From Candidatus Altimarinota bacterium (lineage in GTDB: Bacteria > Patescibacteriota > Gracilibacteria > BD1-5 > UBA2023), in NCBI GenBank assembly GCA_028714815.1, contig JAQTLR010000005.1, forward strand, positions 1 through 61,991: a stretch of DNA of 61,991 nucleotides, read 5' to 3'. The notes beneath the pieces are model-generated. The model worked only from the letters and a program-made list of their open reading frames with translations. It was not told the DNA's origin and did not search any database. Below are positions 29,772-38,775 of this stretch, one piece after another. The translations under genes were made by a program, and so were the position numbers. Numbering within the stretch: the first letter of the stretch is position 1; every line of letters begins with the position of its first letter.

Positions 29772-30767
29772 ATGCCTCCATTCCCCTTTCATTCCCTCCT
29801 CGACTGGTCGAAAGAACATGGCCGGGATTCCCTTCCCTGGCGACAGTATTTCCACCTCCGGGAGAAAGATCTCTCCTATCATATCTGGCTTTCAGAGATC
29901 CTCCTCCAGCAAACGCAAGCGGATCGGGTTGTAGGCTACTATAACAATATCCTCGAACATTTCCCGACAGTGGAATCGCTCGCCGATGCCTCCTATGAGC
30001 AATTCTTCCCGTACTATCAAGGACTCGGATACTATTCACGAGCCCGAAATATGCTCCGTGCCGCAAAAATGGTCGTGGAACGATACTCTGGGATATTCCC
30101 GAACGATACAGGGAAGCTTGTACAGCTTCCCGGGGTCGGACCCTATACCGCTGCAGCCATCCGGGCATTCGCCTACGATGAACCGATTCTCTCCTTCGAC
30201 ACGAATCTGGAAAAGATATTCTCGCGGTACTACCACGGAACCCGTTTCCGGAAACTCACACGCGAAGAGAAGACGGAAATCGAGAAAGATTTCCAAACGA
30301 CCAAGATCTCCGGACGGGCGATGAATGCCGCCTTCATGGATTTCGGATCGATCGTGTCGCTCAATAATAAAAGCGGGATCGGCTGGGGAAATTATCCGTT
30401 GAAGAACTGCCGGTTCTATGAAACCCTTGGGGAACTTGAACTGGAACAAAAGCAAAAACAACGCATTTTCCCCACCAAAGATGCCCAGATTATCGTCATA
30501 CTCCACGAAAACCATAAGACCTACTATTCCTCTGCAAAGGGAAAATATGAACCTTTCACACTCCCCCCGACCGAGGATGATACTCGTCACTTCGTACAAG
30601 GATATTTCCGAGAAAAATACTGACTCGAACTCTCCGTCCGGCCCGTCCACGACAAATATTTCGAGAACGACAAACCCTACATCGTCTGCAATGCTCAAGT
30701 GCAAAAAGGAAATCCGAACTTCCCGCAATACAAAAAAGAAAATTGAGTTTTCGTAGAAAATCCATAA
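29772..30767 (+). CDS. mutY: A/G-specific adenine glycosylase MutY, without iron-sulfur cluster
   Basis: A 331-residue HhH-GPD glycosylase that removes A opposite 8-oxoG. Motifs: LPWR, HIWLSEILLQQT with catalytic E42, GLGYYSRARN, the helix-hairpin-helix LPGVGPYTAAAI and catalytic D143 in SFDTNLEKIFSRY. The four Cys of the usual 4Fe4S cluster are missing; only one Cys (NCRFYE) remains in that region, so this is a cluster-free form. The C-terminus is a MutT-like module extended by two UGA-Gly codons (30621-30623 and 30744-30746) to TAA. The start could also be ATG 29742, ten codons upstream. Confidence 0.9.
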
Positions 30768-30803
30768 ACTCGAACAAATCATAATCCATGATGACTTTCA
30801 AAA

Positions 30804-30916
30804 TCGGGGTTTTCAGGGGAAAAACTGTCCGAGACCGACGATAAACAGTTTATATGTTGCTATCCAACGAGTTTTTTTCCCTTGAAAGCTTTTGGTACTT
30901 TTGGCTACAAAAGTAT
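30804..30916 (+). repeat. 110-bp structured repeat (family R1, copy 1)
   Basis: Contains AGGGGAAAAACTGTCCGAGACCG and GTTTTTTTCCC arms that can pair, then CTTTTGGTACTTTTGGCTACAAAAGTAT. Three further copies are at 34419, 35949 and 42827, all on the plus strand. It lies between mutY and the DedA gene. The change of the TAAAAC arm to AAAAAC is matched by TTTTTT on the other arm, consistent with a paired stem. Confidence 0.85.
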
Positions 30917-30931
30917 AATAATATTTAACAA

Positions 30932-30960
30932 GAGATTCCTCCACTACACTCAGGATGACT
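30932..30960 (+). repeat. CCTCCACTAC...ATGAC short repeat, copy 1
   Basis: AGATTCCTCCACTACACTCAGGATGACT resembles GGATCCCTCCACTACGGTCGATATGACA at 36080. It follows an R1 copy in both places. A similar end (CAGAATGACA) follows the R1 copy at 34419. Confidence 0.55.
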
Positions 30961-30981
30961 TTTTAATCTTAAAAACTGACC

Positions 30982-31770
30982 ATGCAGAAAAAACTCATCC
31001 ACAAGATTTCCCACGCATTCTTCCAGCTCCTCAATTTCCTCTTCGGAAGCATCATCTTCGTGCTCACGGCCATCGCGATATTCAAGCCTTCTTGGATCGA
31101 GCTCTTCATTTCTTGGATGGAACGGCAGATTCACGTTCTTGGAAGTTGGAACTATCTGATCGCGTTTACATCGAGCATCATCGAGTCATTCCCGGTCATC
31201 GGGGTACTCGTTCCTGGACAGCAGATCATGCTTCTGGTCGGAGGGTTCTTCGGAAAGCTCGGGTATTTGCAGCTCGGGTATATGATCTGTTTTGCGATTA
31301 TCGGTGCGCTCATCGGAAATGCCGTCGGATACTTCCTCGGGAAGTGGTACGGAACCGATTTCCTGGAACAATACGGGGACTGGTTCGGGCTCGGGAGGAC
31401 TGAACTCAAGTACCTGAAAAAGCAGATCGAGAAGAATGGTGCTTGGTTCATCATCCTCGGGAAGTTCCATAATTTCACCCGTGCCTTCATCCCCTTCATC
31501 GCCGGATCCATGGGCATGCACACCGGGAAATTCTGGATCTACAACATCATCGGATCCGTCCTCTGGGCCGGAACCATCATCACCCTCGGAGTCGCCTTCG
31601 TGACCTACTATAAAACTATCCTCTCCTATTTCTCATACATCCTGATGGGAATCATGATCTGTACCATCGTCTATATATATTTCTTCAAACGGGAGGCATT
31701 TGTGGCGTATATAAAAGAGAAGGAGAAAGAAATCGAGGATAAAGCGAGAGAAGCGCTGGAGAAGAGATAG
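30982..31770 (+). CDS. DedA-family membrane protein
   Basis: A 262-residue protein of the DedA/VTT fold with about five membrane helices. The N-terminal re-entrant motif is FPVIGVLVPGQQIM and the conserved later motif is GKFHNFTRAFIPFIAGSMGM, close to the E/R/G pattern of DedA flippases for undecaprenyl phosphate and phospholipid. The C-terminus is a charged helix (KEKEKEIEDKAREALEKR). Together with the TVP38-type gene at 22550 this makes two VTT proteins in the window. The transcript ends in the hairpin element at 31769. Confidence 0.9.
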   Translation: MQKKLIHKISHAFFQLLNFLFGSIIFVLTAIAIFKPSWIELFISWMERQIHVLGSWNYLIAFTSSIIESFPVIGVLVPGQQIMLLVGGFFGKLGYLQLGYMICFAIIGALIGNAVGYFLGKWYGTDFLEQYGDWFGLGRTELKYLKKQIEKNGAWFIILGKFHNFTRAFIPFIAGSMGMHTGKFWIYNIIGSVLWAGTIITLGVAFVTYYKTILSYFSYILMGIMICTIVYIYFFKREAFVAYIKEKEKEIEDKAREALEKR

Positions 31771-31863
31771 TTTATAGGGTTTCTTTTCTCGTTCATACGA
31801 AGTCAGTGGTTATCTTATATTTTCCAAGACCGTATGAATTTCGAAAATGAAATCCTATAAACT
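31769..31863 (+). repeat. Long hairpin element with exact arms (family R4)
   Basis: Arms AGTTTATAGG (31769-31778) and CCTATAAACT (31854-31863), with further pairing GTTTC/GAAAT and an inner CGTTCATACG/CGTATGAA hairpin. The left arm includes the TAG stop context of the DedA gene. I see no second copy of its core, but its architecture matches the R2 and R3 elements. Confidence 0.65.
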
Positions 31864-32186
31864 ATCGGGCAATACGATTTTCCACAACTCCCCAAAAGTC
31901 AAATCCTGAAACCGTCCCCGTTTTTCCTCACCGGAAAGCGGGATTTTTATTTTTTCCAAAAAAGTTTTGCATTTTATAAAAATCTATATATTGTATCGTT
32001 AATATGTTTATAGCACAACATATAGTTATCTCTGTAAAATCAAAATCCTTTGTTTTTTATGGACATACGACTTCCGTGTATCGATCGATACCGGGAAGAG
32101 TTGTGCGAAAAAACGTTCCTAAAAGAGAAAAGGATATCGTTTTCAGAGATTGAGGATGATATTTTATTTTCTCTTTTTTATATTTT
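31864..32186 (+). promoter_or_regulatory. nrdD upstream region with promoter and two NrdR-like boxes
   Basis: TTGCAT at about 31968-31973 and TATATT at about 31988-31993 (spacer about 14) form a promoter. TCTATATATTGT (31983-31994) overlaps the -10, and CACAACATATAGTT (32014-32027) lies about 33 bp downstream. Both resemble the NrdR consensus ACAnnATATAnnGT, and a spacing near three helix turns is usual for NrdR pairs. This suggests that nrdD is repressed by NrdR. No other gene is seen in this stretch. Confidence 0.45.
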
Positions 32187-34391
32187 ATGGCTATATACAA
32201 GGCTCGGAAGCGCAATGGCGCGATCGTCACATTCGATCGGACAAAGATCGAATACGCTATCCATGCCGCTATCGAAGCGGTCGGAGGTACGGATTTTTCG
32301 AGGGTTTCTTCATTTGTGGATCAGATCATCATGCGGGTCGAGGAAAAAACCGGTTCCGATATCCCGAATATCGAGCTCATCCAAGATACGGTCGAAGAGG
32401 TGCTCATAAAAGACGGGCACGATACGGTAGCAAAAGCCTATATCGTCTACCGTGCGAAACGGGCCGAAGCCCGATCCGATGAAGCGATCGTTGTAGAAGT
32501 AGGGAAAACCATGAATGAATACCTCGAAAAATCCGACTGGCGCGTGAATGCGAACGCGAACAGCGGATATTCCCTCGGGGGGCTCATCCTCAATACCTCC
32601 GGGAAAATCACTGCCAACTATTGGCTCTCCCATATCTACCCTTCGGAGGTCGGGAATGCGCACCGGAACGGAGACTATCATATCCACGATCTCGATATGT
32701 TCTCCGGATACTGTGCCGGATGGAGTCTCCGTCAGCTCCTCGAAGAGGGGTTCAACGGGATGCCGAACCGCATAGAGTCAGCCCCCCCTCGGAACCTCCA
32801 GGCAGCCGTGAACCAGATGATCAATTTCCTCGGAACCCTCCAGAACGAATGGGCTGGAGCGCAAGCATTCTCCTCATTCGACACCTATCTCTCCCCTTTC
32901 GTGCACAAATACTCCGAGGAGGTTCGCGAAGACATCGAGAAGTACCGTATCGCTTTCGAGAGCGAAGCTGAGAAAGAGGCCTATGTCGAGGATAAGACCT
33001 ATAGCTATACGCTCCAGCAGATGCAGAACTTCGTCTTCGGACTCAATGTCCCATCCCGATGGGGTACTCAGACTCCGTTCACCAATATCACGCTCGACTG
33101 GACCTGTCCGGAAGACCTCGCGGAGAAAGGACTCCATCTCGGAGGGTACGATAAAGGGGAATATACGAAGAAATACGGGGAACTCGACCGCGAACGTGCG
33201 ATCGTCAATAAAGCTCTTCTCGAAGTATACGCCGCAGGAGACTACAAAGGACGGGCATTCACTTTCCCAATCCCGACCTACAATATCACCGAGGACTTCC
33301 CATGGGAATCTCCGGATGCGCTCCGGATATTCGACGTGACGGCAAAATATGGACTCCCCTACTTCCAGAACTTCATCGGATCCCAGTACAAACGGGTCAA
33401 AGACGAAAACGGAAATATAGTTACCGTCTCGAATGCCGATGCCTACAAACCAGGAGCAGTCCGTTCCATGTGTTGCCGGCTCCAACTCGACCTCAGAGAG
33501 CTCCTGAAGCGTGGGAACGGACTCTTCGGATCCGCCGAGATGACCGGTTCCATCGGAGTGGTCACCATCAACCTCGCCCGCATCGGGTACAACTACAAGG
33601 GGGATGCCGACGGATTCAAACGCCAGGTACGACACCTCATGGATCTCTCCAAGATATCCCTCGAAATGAAACGGAAAGTACTCACGGGGTGGCTCGAACG
33701 CGGGCTCTACCCGTACACCTACCGCTACCTCCGATCCTTCCGGAATCACTTCTCGACCATCGGACTCAACGGGATGAACGAGGCGATCATGAATTTCACG
33801 AACGGTCGCGAGGACATATCGACGCAGTGGGGAGAACTCTTCGCGCTCGATATCCTCGAATATATGCGGACTACCCTAAAAGAGTATCAGGAGGAGACCG
33901 GGAATATGTATAATCTGGAGGCGACACCTGCCGAAGGGACCACCTATCGGTTCGCCAAAGAAGACCAAAAACAACTCCCCGGTATCATCCAATCCGGAAC
34001 TCCGGACAATCCGTACTACACGAACTCTTCCCAGCTCCCCGTGAATTTCACGGACGACGCCTTCGAGGCGCTCGAGTACCAGAACAATCTCCAGTGCAAG
34101 TACACCGGAGGGACCGTCCTCCACCTCTACATGGGAGAACGCCTCAGCGATGCCGAGGCCTGCAAGAACCTCGTCCGGAAAGTTATATCGAATTACCAAC
34201 TCCCCTATATCACCGTCACCCCAACCTTCTCCATCTGCCCGAAACACGGCTATATCAACGGCGAACACGACTACTGTCCACAGTGTGACGAAGAGCTCGG
34301 ATTTTCTGGAAAGAAGTACGACATGGATTTTCGGGCAAACTACACAGCCGACGAAGGAAAGATGAAGGAGATAAGCGAAAAAACAGTATAA
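32187..34391 (+). CDS. nrdD: Anaerobic (class III) ribonucleotide reductase, large part without the glycyl-radical tail
   Basis: A 734-residue protein that makes deoxyribonucleotides without oxygen. An N-terminal ATP-cone spans residues 1-95, then the catalytic barrel with NANSGYSLGGL, HIHDLDMFSGYCAGWSL, NITLDWTCPEDL, SMCCRLQLDLREL and GSIGVVTINLARI. A Zn-ribbon-like end (ICPKHGYINGEHDYCPQC) is present, but the sequence stops at TAA 43 residues later without the RVxGY glycyl-radical loop. That loop is found in the small gene at 34614. No UGA is present in the frame. The activase NrdG is at 35221. Confidence 0.93.
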   Translation: MAIYKARKRNGAIVTFDRTKIEYAIHAAIEAVGGTDFSRVSSFVDQIIMRVEEKTGSDIPNIELIQDTVEEVLIKDGHDTVAKAYIVYRAKRAEARSDEAIVVEVGKTMNEYLEKSDWRVNANANSGYSLGGLILNTSGKITANYWLSHIYPSEVGNAHRNGDYHIHDLDMFSGYCAGWSLRQLLEEGFNGMPNRIESAPPRNLQAAVNQMINFLGTLQNEWAGAQAFSSFDTYLSPFVHKYSEEVREDIEKYRIAFESEAEKEAYVEDKTYSYTLQQMQNFVFGLNVPSRWGTQTPFTNITLDWTCPEDLAEKGLHLGGYDKGEYTKKYGELDRERAIVNKALLEVYAAGDYKGRAFTFPIPTYNITEDFPWESPDALRIFDVTAKYGLPYFQNFIGSQYKRVKDENGNIVTVSNADAYKPGAVRSMCCRLQLDLRELLKRGNGLFGSAEMTGSIGVVTINLARIGYNYKGDADGFKRQVRHLMDLSKISLEMKRKVLTGWLERGLYPYTYRYLRSFRNHFSTIGLNGMNEAIMNFTNGREDISTQWGELFALDILEYMRTTLKEYQEETGNMYNLEATPAEGTTYRFAKEDQKQLPGIIQSGTPDNPYYTNSSQLPVNFTDDAFEALEYQNNLQCKYTGGTVLHLYMGERLSDAEACKNLVRKVISNYQLPYITVTPTFSICPKHGYINGEHDYCPQCDEELGFSGKKYDMDFRANYTADEGKMKEISEKTV

Positions 34392-34418
34392 CAGCTTCAA
34401 TTGATGATTTCTACAAAA

Positions 34419-34530
34419 GGGGTTTTTAGGGGTAAAACTGTCTGAGACCGATGATAAACAGCTAAAAAAGTTGCCATCCAGCGAGTTTTTTACCCCTGAA
34501 AGCTTTTGGTACTTTTGGCTACAAAAGTAT
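34419..34530 (+). repeat. 110-bp structured repeat (family R1, copy 2)
   Basis: Pairs TTTTTAGGGGTAAAAC with GTTTTTTACCCCTGAAAG, encloses CTGTCTGAGACCGATGATAAACAG and ends with the hairpin ACTTTTG-GCTA-CAAAAGT. It is inserted between the two parts of the split nrdD. Confidence 0.9.
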
Positions 34531-34613
34531 ACAAATAATTTGGAAGATTCTGAATCCCGTTTGCGGGATCAGAATGACATATTATTTTATCAAATATTTA
34601 ACCCACCAATACT

Positions 34614-34808
34614 ATGCCAACATTCATCGACAAAGACGGAAACGAACAGACTCGTACCAAGTGCGAGATTTATACTCGCGTCATGGGATACTACCGACCC
34701 GTGAGCCAGTTCAACAACGGAAAGAAATCCGAATTCTACACCCGCGAATATTTCAGCGAATGTGCGACCGAGAATTCGAAGTTTATAGCGGAGTTTCAAA
34801 CAGCATAG
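34614..34808 (+). CDS. Separate glycyl-radical tail of anaerobic ribonucleotide reductase
   Basis: A 64-residue protein whose centre reads KCEIYTRVMGYYRPVSQFNNGKKSEF, the C-terminal loop of class III reductases (RVxGYxxPVxxxNxGKxxE). G25 is the predicted radical Gly. In most NrdD proteins this loop is the last 30-50 residues of the same chain, but here the big chain at 32187 ends without it. The small protein probably docks on NrdD and is activated by NrdG, in the way GrcA/YfiD replaces a damaged pyruvate formate-lyase tail. Small stand-alone NrdD-tail annotations may exist in other genomes; I cannot check this. ATG 34614 has a weak upstream context. Confidence 0.85.
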   Translation: MPTFIDKDGNEQTRTKCEIYTRVMGYYRPVSQFNNGKKSEFYTREYFSECATENSKFIAEFQTA

Positions 34809-34811
34809 AAA

Positions 34812-34834
34812 AAAGGCGGGATAATCCCGCCTTT
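34812..34834. terminator. Rho-independent terminator, stronger on the minus strand
   Basis: GGCGGGATAATCCCGCC is a perfect hairpin. The minus strand continues in TTTTTT, the plus strand in TTTAG, so it fits transcripts arriving from the right (the 35156 gene) as well as the small reductase gene. Confidence 0.85.
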
Positions 34835-35156
34835 AGCTTTCTGGGAGAGAAGCAGGCGGATCCAGAGGATCACCATACTTCTCATATTTGTTTTAAAAAT
34901 TCCCGGACAAGATCAATCGTTGGGCGTGATTTTCTCGGAAAAAATCCCGATTTTCTTTCTCCAACGATGATTGATCCACGAACCATACTTCCTTTTTCAA
35001 AAATGAGAGCACAGTGCTGTTTCTTTCTCATCCTTTGATTTCGAGCACCGAGATGATAAAAACAAAACAGCAACCTTCCCATTTCCCTATTTTCTGAAAT
35101 ATTCCTCCTATAGGGTCTGTGGGGTTTGTGAAAAAAGGCTTCTTTGCCGAGTACAT
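34833..35156 (-). pseudogene. Small gene with an early in-frame TAA (possible pseudogene)
   Basis: A minus-strand reading frame from ATG 35156 that has a good promoter and AAGGAG 8 nt before the ATG. With UGA as Gly it runs 87 codons to a TAA at 34893-34895 (ILSGNF, stop), then continues in the same frame as NKYEKYGDPLDPPASLPES to a second TAA that abuts the terminator hairpin. The natural look of the second part suggests that the first TAA is a mutation or assembly error, giving a protein of about 107 residues. No family is recognised. A different frame (35190-34882) is also open, so the call is uncertain. Confidence 0.45.
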
Positions 35157-35192
35157 AATTCTTTCTCCTTCCAATAGAAAAGTGACACAATC

Positions 35193-35220
35193 TTTATATT
35201 CGAAAACATAACCCTGTCAA
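35193..35220 (-). promoter_or_regulatory. Minus-strand promoter facing the terminator
   Basis: TTGACA (35215-35220 on the plus strand TGTCAA), a 16-bp spacer and TATAAA (35193-35198). It abuts the nrdG start codon on the other strand, so transcription from it could interfere with nrdG initiation. Confidence 0.65.
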
Positions 35221-35922
35221 ATGTTTATATCTGCCATCAAAAAATCCACGCTCCTCGATTATCCGGGCAAGCTCGCGACGATCATATTCACACCGGGGTG
35301 CAATCTCCGGTGTGGATTCTGTCATAACCCCGAGTTCGTATTGCCCGAGCAGGTCGAGAAACTCCGCCACGATTTCATAGCCGAGGAGGTGTTTTTCCGA
35401 TTCCTCCGAACCCGGATCGGGTTCCTTGATGGCGTGGTTATCTGCGGAGGTGAACCGACCATCCATATGGATCTGCCAGAGTTCTGCCAGAGAATCAAAG
35501 ATTTCGGGTTCCTCGTAAAACTCGATACCAACGGGAGCAATCCGGAAGTGCTCGAACACCTCCTAGACCGGAAACTGGTCGATTATGTCGCGATGGATGT
35601 GAAAAATCCGCTCGAGAAGTACGGCGATCTGATCGGTGTAAAATCGGATCCGGAAAAGTATCATGAGAGTATCGAACTCATCATGACACATTCGCCTGAT
35701 TATGAGTTCCGCACGACCGTCATTAAATGAGTTCATTCTCCTGGGGATATCGAGGCGATCGCCCGAACCATCCAATGAGCAAGGCATTATTATCTGCAAA
35801 ACTACCGAAGCAATCACACGCTCGATCCAAATTTCGAAGGAGCGAGTTTCAGTATGCAAGAACTTGAGAATTTTAAAAGCATTGCAGAGAATTATGTGGA
35901 ACGATGCCTCATACGGGTGTAA
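35221..35922 (+). CDS. nrdG: Anaerobic reductase activase (radical SAM)
   Basis: A 233-residue radical-SAM enzyme that installs the glycyl radical on NrdD. The 4Fe4S motif is CNLRCGFC with C27, C31 and C34, followed by GGEPTIH. Two UGA-Gly codons at 35728-35730 and 35776-35778 extend the standard-code frame by 63 residues to TAA. It is more like the NrdG2/PflA-like activases than E. coli NrdG, judging by the early DYPGKLATIIF. Close to NrdD and its tail gene. Confidence 0.9.
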
Positions 35923-35948
35923 GAAACAAACGATGATTTCCTATAAAA

Positions 35949-36060
35949 AGGGGTTTTTAGGGGTAAAACTGTCTGAGTCCGACGATAAACAGCAAAATAG
36001 CTGCTACCCGACGAGTTTTTTATCCCTAAAAGCTTTTGGTACTTTTGGCTACAAAAGTAT
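35949..36060 (+). repeat. 110-bp structured repeat (family R1, copy 3)
   Basis: Same arms as copy 2 (TTTTTAGGGGTAAAAC and GTTTTTTATCCCTAAAAG) and the same end hairpin. The core carries CTGAGTCCGACGATAAACAG. It follows nrdG. Confidence 0.9.
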
Positions 36061-36079
36061 AAAGAAGGTAGATTATTAA

Positions 36080-36110
36080 GGGATCCCTCCACTACGGTCG
36101 ATATGACAAT
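36080..36110 (+). repeat. CCTCCACTAC...ATGAC short repeat, copy 2
   Basis: GGATCCCTCCACTACGGTCG and ATATGACAATC, after R1 copy 3. It mirrors the arrangement at 30932. Confidence 0.55.
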
Positions 36111-36196
36111 CAACGCCTAGCGAGTAATTACAAAATAAAAAGTGACAGAACAGAACTTTTATATATACTCCCCCGGTATACAATAAATTTTCAAAT

Positions 36197-37369
36197 ATGA
36201 ACTTCGTATCACTCCCCCTCTTTGTACAATTCGGTCTCTTTTTCGGAGTATCTCTCATCTCCTCGTTCGTCATATTCCATATCGGGAAATACCTCTTCTC
36301 CCGCTTCGGGCTCCTCGATAATCCGGCGCCCTACGGACACAAGAGAAAACCGGTACCGCTCGGTATTGGAAGTATTTTCTATCTCAATTTCCTCCTCCTC
36401 TCCCTCTTCCTCCATCCGCTTCTGAGCGATATCAATCAGCACCGGCTTTCTATTGTCCTCGTGCTTGGTGCGATCGTGACACTCATAAGTTTCATAGACG
36501 ATCTCGATACGATCCATAAATTCGACCGGGAGAGCAAAAGCGACATAAAAAAAACCGCCGAGGAACTCGGGAAGATGCGCCGGGATACGCCGTTTTTCGT
36601 GCCCGCGAAAGTCCGACTCATGATGCAGATCGGTGTGGGAGCGATCATCGGGATTACAAGTATCAAGATCGGGTACATTTCCAATATATTTGGGTGAGTT
36701 CTCTATCTCGATCAATACTATATCGTTCTCGGATCCCTCCAGATCTACCTCATCCCGCTCTTCTTCACTGTCATCTGGTACGTCATCGTATTCAATTCCG
36801 TGAACTGGTCGGACGGGATCCCAGGACTCACTTCCGGACTCTCCTTCGTTACGCTTCTGGTGATGGCAGTGCTCACGATCAAACTCTATCTGATCGATCC
36901 TTCGGTCCTTTCCCAGGCCAACTCGGTATTCGTGCTGTTCTGTCTTGCAATATTCCTCCCATCGGTCCTCATCGGCTGGCTCTATAATATAAAACCTCAT
37001 GTGCTCCTCGGGGAGTCCGGGACGATGTTCATCGCTTTCATGATCGCGACACTCGCCATAATCGCCTGAGGGAAGATCGCCACGGTCGCGACCGTCCTCG
37101 GAGTCTATCTGATCGATGCCTTCTATGTCATCCTCATGCGACTCTATAATAAGAAAAGTCCTCTCTCCGGAGACCGGATCCACCACCTGCATTACCGGCT
37201 CCTCAACATGGGGATGTCAGAGAACTTCGTCCGCTATTTCGTCTATTCCCTTGCTTTCCTCTTCGGAATGGCAGCGATATTCCTCGACAAGGTCGGGAAA
37301 GTGATACTTTTCTTCGTTTTGATCATCATCGTCGTATTCATCACCAAGATCCTCTCCCTCAAGAAATAA
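36197..37369 (+). CDS. WecA/MraY-family undecaprenyl-phosphate sugar-phosphate transferase
   Basis: A 390-residue membrane enzyme with about ten helices and two UGA-Gly codons. The family motifs are SFIDDLDT (first Asp pair), NSVNWSDGIPGL (N-x-x-D-G) and the late HHLHYRL His motif. It should transfer a HexNAc-1-P group from a UDP-sugar to undecaprenyl phosphate and start cell-wall or surface-polysaccharide synthesis. UGA at 37067-37069 falls in AIIAGGKIATVATV, a loop normally Gly-rich. An insertion of about 35 charged residues follows the DD motif. The CsaB-like gene downstream suggests a surface polymer pathway. Confidence 0.88.
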
Positions 37370-37470
37370 TATTGCACCACAAAAAACAGAAAAGTCCTAT
37401 TTTTTTATTTACATTTTAAAAAACATTGTATATACTACCTCTGTTATCTTATTACCTTTCTTTTTTTATT

Positions 37471-38064
37471 ATGTCTACAGTAAAAAACAACACCCGAGGT
37501 TTTACTCTTATAGAATTACTCGTAGTTATCACTATTATCGGTATCCTCGCAACCGGTGCGGTATCCGTATACACCAGCCAGATCCAGAAAGCACGTGATA
37601 CGACTCGAATCAACGATATTAAGGCACTTCAGGGCGGTATCGAACAGATGTACCAGGATGGACAAAAATATCCGGATGCTGGAAGTTTCTCCGGTATCAC
37701 CGCCTATGTTCCGAAAATACCGAAGGATCCGAAATCCGGAGAAACTCTCGCAAATACTTCCTTTGAATATATGTACAACCAAGGAAAAGATACAAATGGT
37801 ATCGAGGGACAGATCTACGAAGTTTCCACTGCATTTGAGGCACAAGGAAATCTCACATCCAAGGCAGCTGATGTAAACGATAAAGGAAATGATGCAAATC
37901 GTTTTGAAGTGGGAGTATCTATGGATACGCTTGCAACTAAAGTAAAAGGAGCGGTGGCTGCAAGCGTACCTGCTTATACTTGTATTGTTACGGATACAGC
38001 AAGTACTGCTGGTAGCTGTGGTACATCATCAGTTCCTGATGCTAACGCAATGCTCATACGATAA
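37471..38064 (+). CDS. Type IV major pilin-like protein
   Basis: A 197-residue pilin. ATG 37471 gives a short positive leader (MSTVKNNTRG) cut before FTLIELLVVITIIGILATGA, the classic prepilin signature with Glu5. The head contains one pair of Cys near the C-terminus (TCIV...GSCG), the usual disulfide loop. AT-rich promoter TTTACA-17-TATACT lies at 37408-37436 and a strong terminator follows, so it is expressed alone, probably highly. It has no UGA codon, in line with a highly expressed gene. Confidence 0.92.
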   Translation: MSTVKNNTRGFTLIELLVVITIIGILATGAVSVYTSQIQKARDTTRINDIKALQGGIEQMYQDGQKYPDAGSFSGITAYVPKIPKDPKSGETLANTSFEYMYNQGKDTNGIEGQIYEVSTAFEAQGNLTSKAADVNDKGNDANRFEVGVSMDTLATKVKGAVAASVPAYTCIVTDTASTAGSCGTSSVPDANAMLIR

Positions 38065-38074
38065 ACCGTTTCAT

Positions 38075-38115
38075 AAAATCCCATCCCGAGTTCTTGGGAT
38101 GGGATTTTATTTTTT
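38075..38115 (+). terminator. Rho-independent terminator
   Basis: AAAATCCCATCCC pairs with GGGATGGGATTTT, followed by ATTTTTTG. It ends the pilin transcript. Confidence 0.92.
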
Positions 38116-38176
38116 GCCAAAATTCCCTTTCCGGTTATACTCCTTTTCGTATTCTATTCCTACCAATCAACCTTCT

Positions 38177-38773
38177 ATGTTCTCCCATCTCTCCGGAACT
38201 ATCCTCACCATCGAAGATGGGAAAGTTGATCTCATCGCCAATGGAACCGGCCTCGGATTCGAGATCCTCGTCCCTGCCCGGACCCTTACGAATGTCAGTG
38301 TCGGAGAAGTGACCAGTCTCTTCATCCACCACCATATCACCGATGTCTCCGAAGTCCTTTTCGGATTCGAGACCCGCGAGGAAAAAACCCTATTCCGGAA
38401 GCTCCTCAAAGTGAGCGGAGTCGGTGGCAAAACCGCGCTTGCCATGCTCTCGCTCGGAACCCGCCTCCTCATTCAAGCGATCGACGAAGGAGATGAAAAA
38501 TTCCTCTCCTCGCTTCCTGGAATCGGAAAAAAAATGGCTCTGAAGATCATCGTCGAGCTCAAGCATAAGGTCAGCATCGACGATATCACCGAATCTAATG
38601 TACAGATGTTTCAGTGAAACATCTCTAACAAAAAAGATGTCGAGATCACCGATTCACTCCTCTCCATGGGTTATGATCGGAAAGCGGTCGACCGGATCGT
38701 CGAAGCCATTCCGGACACGCTCATCGGACTCCAAGATCGGATGGTGTACTGCATTAAATCTCTCGCAAAATAA
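38177..38773 (+). CDS. ruvA: Holliday-junction protein RuvA
   Basis: A 198-residue DNA-binding subunit of the RuvAB branch-migration complex. Start MFSHLSGTIL; domain II has KVSGVGGKTALAML and LPGIGKKMALKIIVEL, the two helix-hairpin-helix motifs. One UGA-Gly at 38615-38617 joins the C-terminal RuvB-binding part (ITDSLLSMGYDRKAVDRIVEAI) to the rest. In the standard code the protein would lose this domain. Confidence 0.95.
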
Positions 38774-38775
38774 TT

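Noticed and set aside
32050-32482. Short frames overlapping the nrdD start
   Set aside because: They overlap the nrdD ATP-cone in other frames and lack any motif.
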